DNA of 64,000 nt from Candidatus Sabulitectum silens (GTDB lineage Bacteria; Fermentibacterota; Fermentibacteria; Fermentibacterales; JCC-6), in the NCBI GenBank assembly GCA_001875255.1, contig MJAN01000001.1, positions 248,001-312,000 on the forward strand, written 5' to 3'. Within the stretch, counting starts at the first letter, position 1, and each line of letters starts with the position of its first letter. Made by a program: the position numbers and the translations under genes. The notes under the pieces are model-generated. The model was not told the DNA's origin. It was given only the letters and a program-made list of their open reading frames with translations, and made no database searches. Below are positions 57,779-64,000 of the stretch, in pieces.

Positions 57779-59184
57779 ATGAAGGTTCTGTTTCTTGTGC
57801 ATGACGGGCTGACCGTGCCCCTTGGAATAAGCTACCTGGCTTCAATTACCGAGGGGCTTGGGCACCATGTCATGGCAGCGGCGCTGAACGATGGGGACCT
57901 GTCCCGCCGGGCGGATGATTTCCAGCCGGATCTCATAGCCTTCGGCGCAACCACAGGCTTTCACAGAAAGTATCTTGAACTGGTAGAGCCCTTCAGGAAA
58001 AGGATGGGCATCCCCGCCATAATGGGCGGCGCCCACCCGACCTTTTTCCCCGAGGTCATGGAGCTGAATCCATGGCTGGATTTCGCCATGCGGGGAGAGG
58101 CCGATCTCGCATTTCCTCAATTCCTTGAAGCCTGGCGGGAAAAATCAGCTTTTCCGAAGTGGGAAATCTGATCTACAGGGACCGCGGTGAGATATTGGAG
58201 AACCCCATGATGCCCCTGGTTGAGGATCTCGACACCGTTCCTTTTCCCAAAAGGGACCTGCTTCCGGGGGCTAACGAAAAGGCGGTGTTCTGCATAACCG
58301 GCAGGGGCTGCCCCTACGATTGCACCTATTGTTTCAACCACACCATCAGGAAGACCTACCACGGTCTGGGAAAGTACTGCAGGCGAAGATCCCCGGAAAA
58401 TGTCATCCAGGAGATAAGGGAGATAAAGGAAACCAACTCCGGCCTTCAGATGATCGTTTTTCAGGATGACATTTTCATCCTGGACCACGATTGGGTAAGG
58501 GATTTCTGTCGCATGTACCGCGAGAGCATCGGTCTTCCCTTTCACTGCCACCTGAGGGCGAACCTGGTAACCGGAGAGATCACCGGACTGCTTGCGGAAG
58601 CCGGTTGCATAAGCGTCAAGATGGCCGTGGAAACCGCAAACTCCGAACTGCTTAACAGGGTTCTCGGCAGGAACCTGAACATTGAGGTGATCGAAGCCGC
58701 ATGCCGGGAGGTTAAGAGCAGCGGGATCAGACTAGTAACCCAGAACATTCTCGGTATTCCCACCTCCACCCTGGATGACGATATGGCAACCCTGAGGTTC
58801 AACTGGGCGGTTCGACCGGACTTCGCCTTCGCAACCCTGATGCAGCCATACCCGAAAACGGAGATAGCGGAGTTCTGCCGGAAGAATGGACTCGTCGACG
58901 GAAGCGAGACCATACCCGATTCCTTCTTTGACGACTGCGTTCTGAGGATTGAGGGAAAAAAGGCCAGAAAAAGGTTGAGGCAGCTTTTCGCCCTCAGTAT
59001 AGAGTTCCCGCCTATAAGATGGATTCTGCCTCTGCTGATGAAGCTGCCCCTCGATGGGCTCTACTCCCTTGCCGACAAGATATGGAAGGGATACTGCATA
59101 AAGCAGAGGGAGTTCCCCTACAAGCTTTCCTTCAGGGAGTACGCAGGCAGCGTAATGTCATACTTCAGAAGCAGATACTACTAG
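57779..59184 (+). CDS. B12-binding radical SAM protein (frameshifted)
   Basis: N-terminal cobalamin-binding type domain (VHDGLTVPLGISYLASIT, GHHVMAAALNDGD, DLIAFGATTGFHRKYLE, IMGGAHPTFFPEVM), one A missing near 58145, then a radical SAM core with the cluster motif CPYDCTYC in ITGRGCPYDCTYCFNHT. C-terminal part has IRWILPLLMKLPLDGLYSLA. About 467 residues. This class (hopanoid/P-methylase/BchE-like) performs methyl transfers or ring chemistry, often on lipids or cofactors; substrate unknown. Its TAG shares CTAG with the stop of the convergent activator. Confidence 0.85.
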
Positions 59185-62100
59185 GAGCCCTCTTCTCTCA
59201 GGTACTTCCTTACGGTTTTCGGATCGCAGTCGAGTATCCTTGCCGCCAGTGACCTGTTCCCGCCGGCGGCCTTTACCGTTCTTCGCACATGTTCCGCCAT
59301 GGCCTGCTGAAGTGTTCCCGTCATCACGGTTCCTTCTGCGATCTCAGAAGGGGTGATGTGGCAGCCTCGAATAATGCCGCCTGATGATTCAAGAGCTGCC
59401 CGTTTGATCACATTCTGAAGCTCTCGAACATTCCCGGGCCAGCTCCGCCGCGTCAGGATGTCCAGGCGCCGGGAGAGAGCATGCTGCCTGAGAAGTGAAC
59501 CGCCAGGGGCTCGATGTCTTCGCTCCTTTCCCTTAGAGGGGGAATGTGAATTCTCACAACCGCCAGACGATAGTAGAGGTCGCTTCTGAAGGAACCATCC
59601 CGAATACCCTCCTCAAGAACGGTATTCGTGGCGGCGATCACCCTTACATCTACCTTCCTCTCCCTGTTCTCCCCCAGCTTTCTGAAGGATCCGGTATCCA
59701 GTACTCGGAGCAGCTTTACCTGCATGTGAAGAGGAAGATTACCTATTTCGTCAAGGAAGAGGGTGCCTCCGTCAGCCTCCTGCAGAAGACCATTCCTGGA
59801 GTACACAACTCCCGTGTAAGCCCCCGGGGCGGCGCCGAAGAGCTCTGATTCCAGGAGGTTTCGGGAATCGCGCCGCAGTCCACCGGCACGAAGCTGCCCG
59901 AAGAACGGCGGCCCATTCGGTGTATGGCCCTGGCGCAGAGCTCCTTGCCGGTGCCCGTTTCACCGGTGATAAGCACAGGAACCGTTTCTTCGGCGAACCT
60001 GCGGATATGGTATCTGACACTCCGGATGGCTTCCGAGGAGCCCAGTATGTTCGTTTCGTCCTCGGTGATGTTCCCGGGCACCTCTTTGTTTCCCGGAAAA
60101 CAGGCGGTGAGCACTGCGGCTGCCGACAGCAGGGGGGCAAGCCTTTGGGCGTTCTCACCCTTCAGGTACATTGGCCATTCGCCGGGAACCCTTACCGAAC
60201 CCTTCTTCTCCTGAAGGGTTATGCTTTCCAGGCCAAGGCTGGAAGCCAGGGATCCGAGGTCGGCCATACCCTCTCCGTACTGGAACATCCACCCAGAGAT
60301 AAGGTTAAGTGTACGCTCCCCCTCCTGTGACAGGAGAACCTGATCACCGGAAGGCTCCCATTCAGAGCGATAGGTGGCAAGGTAATCCTTCCTTTCTTCC
60401 GGGCTTAGCTGCTCCGCTATCAGCTCCCTTGCTTTGAAAAGCCTTTTCCGCAGGCCGGGGATCCGGGAAATCCGCAGACATCCGCCAGCCTGCATGCAGT
60501 GAGGGGTGAAGGAAGGTCAAGGAGCTCGGAGAAGAATTTATCCACCTCACAGCCCTCTATTATCCTGATTATCAGACGTTCTTCCGTGAGTTCCCCTGAA
60601 TAGGTTCCCGCCGGTACCGGCGGCGGTCCCTGAAGCATACCGCTGAGAGCGAGTTCGATCTCCGCCAGAAGCTCCAGATGCCTGTCTCCCAGCACATGTC
60701 CCCTTGCCCTGGCCCTCTCCAGGAGATTCAGACCCCTAGCCCCCTTCCCGGCCTGAAGGTACAGCCTGCCGGCGTAGAGGGTGCTTATGCCCCCGTAGAG
60801 TTCCATTCCATGCCGGGAAGCCAGCTCTTCGGCCTTGAGGGCGTGGGGAATTGCCCTTTCTCCCTCTCCAAGAAGCGCCCCTCTGTAGGCCTTGAGCATG
60901 GCAAGCATCTGTCTGGCCGGAACCCCTCCGCCGCCGAGGAGTTTTTCCAGCTTTCCCAGGGTCGAACCTGCCCCTGCAAGGTTTCCCATTCTCAGCTGCA
61001 GGTCGAAGAGGTCTATGTGGGGAGGCCTTTCCGTGAAGAGGGCGTTCTCGTCGTGGAGGCTCACCGCGGTGTTGAAATCCTCCCGGGCATCGGCCCACCT
61101 TCCCAGAACGATCAGTGTCCGGCCCCTGGACTGAAGACTCTCCACAAGCAGGGGTATGCTGGAAGCGTTCCGGGACATGTGTATTGCCATCTCCGCGTGC
61201 TCCAGGGCATCAGCATACATCCCAAGCCTTGTTTCCAGGTTCCTCAGGGCGCAGAGGATCTCCGTTCTTACGCTGCCGGTGGTTGATTCCAGGCTGCTTC
61301 TCAGAAGGGGGAGAGCCCTTGCCGGTTCCCCTGAAAGATCGTAGAGCTCAGCCAGCACCGGGAGGTGGGACGGTTCTCCGGAGCCCTCAAGAACCCCCAG
61401 AGCCTCCCTGATCCTTCCGGTGCCCTTCAGGGCTCCGGCTAGAAGCAGCGGATCGCCGTTCTTCAGCAGTTTTGCCGCCTCTCCGTGTTTCCCCAGAGCC
61501 ATGAGGATCTCCCTCGAAGCCCGGGGGAGCTTCCGGGAACAGCCTCCAACGCTTCGGCATACCTCCCCAGCCTGAGAAGGCTTTCCGCCTTTTCCTGTGA
61601 ACTTCGTTTTCCTGCGGTATATAAGGTGTGAAGCCAGGCCCCCTCGCCGAAGAGGGTTTTATCCGGCAGGATCACGGCATCTTTCTCCCTTAGATCAGAG
61701 ACCGATATCCTGCACCTGGGGCCGTACCATGATGGCCCTGTGCAGAAGGGATCGCGGTTTTTCAGGGCTCCTGAAAGGGGAATGTCCACCCCGGAGGAAG
61801 CTTCGCCCTCCAGGGTGAATACACCGGCTCCTTCAAGGGCAAGATCGTCGGTTGTGGTGATGACGATGTGAAGGCCGGAGGGGATCACCCTCCCCAGTTT
61901 TTCCAGCAGTGCGATAAGATCATTCTGATTGGCGCACAGATCGGATACAACAAGCAGTTTCTCCATTCCCGGCCGTCGGTGAAAGGCATTTGACAGAAGC
62001 TGCCCAGGTGTGGTGGTAACTGTCCCCGGAGGGACATCTGGAAGGGGCCTGCCATGTTCCCCCGAGGCCTTCCTCAATACCCTGCAGGCCCATCCCTTCC

Positions 62101-62809
62101 CGGATGCATCGGCAACGAGGCCGTTCAGGAGGGCATCCCTTCCCTGCCAGGTTCCCCCTCTGATAAGTGATAAGCCGGGTATCCCACCATCGAAGGGCAC
62201 AGGATGGGGTTCCGGAAGGGCAAAGCCCAGCTGCCCGGCCGCTTCGCCTCTCTCGGCATAGCTTCCGTGTCGCAGTGCCTTAAGGACATCCGGTCTGCCA
62301 CCGTGCCATCTTCTGCAAAGGGCGGCCTCGGCAGCCATATAGAGGTCTGAGAGCACTCCGGGAAAACCTCCTGCCTTAACCTCCGGAGAAGCCCATGGGG
62401 ATGTTCTGAACAATCCGTCGCCCCAGTATATCAGCGCCGGTCTGTCTTCACCGTCTATCACCCATGAGCAGTGATCGATGGAGAGATGATTGAGCCCAAG
62501 CACCTGTAGGGAGTGCAGGGGCTCAAGCAGATCCGAAGGGGAGAGTTCGCCGGTTACCGGAAGGGAGTTGCACAGGGGAAGGGATATGCAGAAGGTCCCG
62601 TCGGGGATAGGGCTATAACCATCGGGGACAACTATGCCATGACCGGTTTCCGCAAGATCCCACAGGGTTTCAAGACAGGAAGTGTCAACGGGGAAGGGAA
62701 TGACCCGGCCAAGTCTCTGACCACCGGTATCGTCGGTGAACACCAGGTGGGTGTAACCAGTATCCGAAGGCAGCCTAAGGGAAATATTCTTAATGGGTAT
62801 TTCCTTCAT
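59181..62809 (-). CDS. Pseudokinase-P-loop-TPR-sigma54 AAA+ activator (frameshifted)
   Basis: About 1,209 residues from ATG 62809 (AGGAGGG upstream). Residues 1-200 read as a degenerate Ser/Thr kinase: catalytic-loop-like [21 protein letters not shown], then WGDG in place of DFG, and [20 protein letters not shown] (APE/SDLY). Next a degenerate P-loop region ([31 protein letters not shown]), then TPR-type helices (about 450-800), then a sigma54 AAA+ core: [30 protein letters not shown] (GAFTGA variant), [27 protein letters not shown], and Fis [25 protein letters not shown]. Breaks near 61520, 60470, 59830 and 59440. Signal unknown. Confidence 0.85.
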
Positions 62810-62881
62810 AAAGCCCTCCTATGCTTGATATAATAATGTAATTTAAATCCTGAACAAGTATACCCTCTGATGAAGTTGCCA

Positions 62882-62902
62882 CATAGGGAAATTATACCTA
62901 TG
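62882..62902. other. Small dyad in the intergenic region 62810-63039
   Basis: CATAGG (62882-62887) and CCTATG (62897-62902) with a 9-base AT-rich centre, between the divergent activator and secreted-protein genes. Otherwise I see nothing in this gap. Confidence 0.3.
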
Positions 62903-63039
62903 AGTGGTAAAATATCCCATGTCCACACCGCTGCCTCCGGGAATGGATTCTCTTAACTTCAAGGCATTCAACGAATACAAGTACTGGAAACTATGTTGCT
63001 ATTTCTCTGGTCAGTTGCATCAAGGGAAAGGGGGAGAAT

Positions 63040-63252
63040 ATGAAACCACTGATACCGGTACTGCTGGCCGCAGGGGTCATGGCCGGGGAGGGGCTGTCCT
63101 ACCACAGCGGCACTCCGGCATGGGTCTTCAGCGGAACCACAGTATGGTTCAGCGAACCGGTGGTTACCGAAGGCGAGTTCGTCATATCGGTGGGAAATGA
63201 AACAGGGGAGCTGCGCCGGTATTCCTGGGCGGCCCTGAAAACAACTTTTTAG
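63040..63252 (+). CDS. Short secreted protein with SW-x-x-LK-x-x-F tail
   Basis: 70 residues. Signal peptide MKPLIPVLLAAGVMAGEG, then LSYHSGTPAWVFSGTTVWFS, a tiny beta segment, and the tail LRRYSWAALKTTF. The N-terminal mature part matches the next gene (LTYCSGTPGWISW), so this looks like a short paralogue in which the tail follows directly after the first segment. ATG 63040 follows GGGGGAGAAT. It could be a remnant, but the intact signal and tail argue for a real product. Confidence 0.6.
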   Translation: MKPLIPVLLAAGVMAGEGLSYHSGTPAWVFSGTTVWFSEPVVTEGEFVISVGNETGELRRYSWAALKTTF

Positions 63253-63266
63253 AAGGGAAAACTAAC

Positions 63267-63869
63267 ATGCTGTTAATCCTATTGATACTGGCTGCACCGG
63301 GGATGACCGATGTTCCCGCTGACGGCTGCCTGCCGGAGGTTGAGATGGACTGGGAGTGGCTCACCTACTGCAGCGGCACCCCGGGATGGATAAGCTGGGG
63401 GGGGCACTTACCGCGGGACCTGGTTCCATCTGGAGGACTTCTACCCGGGATCGATGAAACAATGCTCTCAGCCTCGGAGTTCTGGTTCTACCACCTTTCC
63501 AGTTATCCCTGGGACACCAGCAATGTATACATCGAACTCTGGGCCGGGGACGAGAACGGCCCAACAGGGCAGATCAGGCAGGACATGGTCACCGCCGTTC
63601 ACTTCGCACCCATGTACGTTTACTATGAGCCTCCGGAGACCGTTCCCGGTGATTTCTGGGTGCTTGTCAATACCGAGATGAGCGCCGGGGGATGGCCATC
63701 GCTGCTCGGGGACGACTCTCCACAACCGGCAAGTCACAGCTTTCACAGCGATGACTTCATCTTATGGGAGCCCTGGATGTATGGCAGGAACTACTTCATC
63801 GCCGTGCTTGCTGAAACCGATGCCATTAATTCTACAAGCTGGGGTTGTCTGAAATCTCTCTTTGAATAA
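63267..63869 (+). CDS. Secreted protein with SWG-x-LK-x-x-F tail
   Basis: 200 residues. Short signal (MLLILLILAAPGMTD), then LTYCSGTPGWISW and a beta-rich domain (ASEFWFYHLSSYPWDTSNVY, FAPMYVYYEPPETVPGDFW). C-terminal NSTSWGCLKSLFE resembles the tails at 5073 and 63040. Within 63400-63455 the open frame gives GHLPRDLVPSGGLLPG, but the shifted frame gives GTYRGTWFHLEDFYPG, which aligns with the paralogue's TTVWFS; a G8 run and a second contraction probably offset each other, so about 18 residues here are misread. Family not recognised. Confidence 0.65.
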   Translation: MLLILLILAAPGMTDVPADGCLPEVEMDWEWLTYCSGTPGWISWGGHLPRDLVPSGGLLPGIDETMLSASEFWFYHLSSYPWDTSNVYIELWAGDENGPTGQIRQDMVTAVHFAPMYVYYEPPETVPGDFWVLVNTEMSAGGWPSLLGDDSPQPASHSFHSDDFILWEPWMYGRNYFIAVLAETDAINSTSWGCLKSLFE

Positions 63870-63938
63870 TTATTCATTCATGTTCACATTTTCCTTCCCC
63901 CGGGGAGTTGAATAGCGATAAAGGAAACGGAGGGACCC

Positions 63939-64000
63939 ATGTGCGCTGTATGGATCACTGCAATTGCGCTGAACGCATTCCCCATATCACTGGAGATCGG
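63939..64000 (+). CDS. Start of another secreted protein, partial
   Basis: ATG 63939 behind GGAGGGACCC; only MCAVWITAIALNAFPISLEI is in the window, which looks like the beginning of a signal peptide. Third in a row of small exported-protein genes. Confidence 0.5.
   Translation, partial: MCAVWITAIALNAFPISLEI

Noticed and set aside
1003-62000. Programmed ribosomal frameshifting or stop-codon recoding
   Set aside because: Breaks are at ordinary runs of every base, differ from gene to gene, occur in about thirty unrelated genes, and lack common slippery sites or downstream structures.
62904-63200. Open frame beginning MVKYPMSTPLPPG
   Set aside because: No ribosome site, no recognisable composition, and it overlaps the well-supported signal peptide of the 63040 gene in another frame.

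Overview
The window looks like a piece of chromosome from an uncultured, strictly anaerobic, fermentative bacterium, probably of the FCB side of the tree and reminiscent of Ca. Fermentibacterota (inference; no rRNA or ribosomal marker is present). Support: secreted proteins with FG-GAP/VCBS propellers and C-terminal type-A-like sorting tails, indolepyruvate:ferredoxin oxidoreductase, an Mrp/Mbx-type ion-pumping complex, NfnAB, a NuoEFG-like soluble complex, and Rex.

Layout. 1-4063: end of an ALDH7-like dehydrogenase, MATE exporter, TauE/SafE permease, a small tyrosine phosphatase. 4064-13077: an AT-richer island of secreted or poorly known genes (two are tandem FG-GAP paralogues, one an ankyrin protein) whose gene groups are separated by a same-strand 27-28 bp repeat, mostly in pairs of about 73-78 bp; this is the most unusual part of the window. 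13078-23549: AlkD, a membrane protein, HtrA-like protease, secreted propeller protein, outer-membrane-like protein, CPA2 antiporter, pilin-like lipoprotein, and a histidine kinase/sigma54-type regulator pair. 23692-27925: glycan-type operon (GT2, asparagine synthetase, FAD oxidoreductase). 28016-32005: iorAB, a tiny lysine-rich gene, a secreted BNR protein. 32199-33770: HTH regulator and M28 peptidase. 33862-44699: rex leading an operon for an Mrp-Mbx complex, ending in a ferredoxin-GltD fusion. 45014-47973: orphan BchI/BchD-like chelatase ATPase between two copies of the same terminator hairpin. 48090-57508: NuoE/NuoF/NuoG-GltD complex, a receiver-RAM-RAM regulator, NfnAB. 57779-64000: B12-type radical SAM protein, a giant pseudokinase-TPR-sigma54 activator, and small secreted proteins.

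How it fits: IorAB makes reduced ferredoxin from aromatic amino-acid-derived keto acids; Mbx, NfnAB and the NuoEFG-GltD complex are all plausible ways to move those electrons to NAD(P) while pumping Na+ or bifurcating, with Rex reading the NADH/NAD ratio at the head of the Mbx operon. Three GltD/NfnB-type flavoprotein modules sit within about 15 kb.

Caveat on reading frames: around thirty genes are broken, and in every case I worked through the reading frame is restored by adding one base to a short homopolymer (usually G or C). I read this as uncorrected long-read-type contraction error rather than mass gene decay, and list such genes as single loci spanning the breaks; break positions are approximate.
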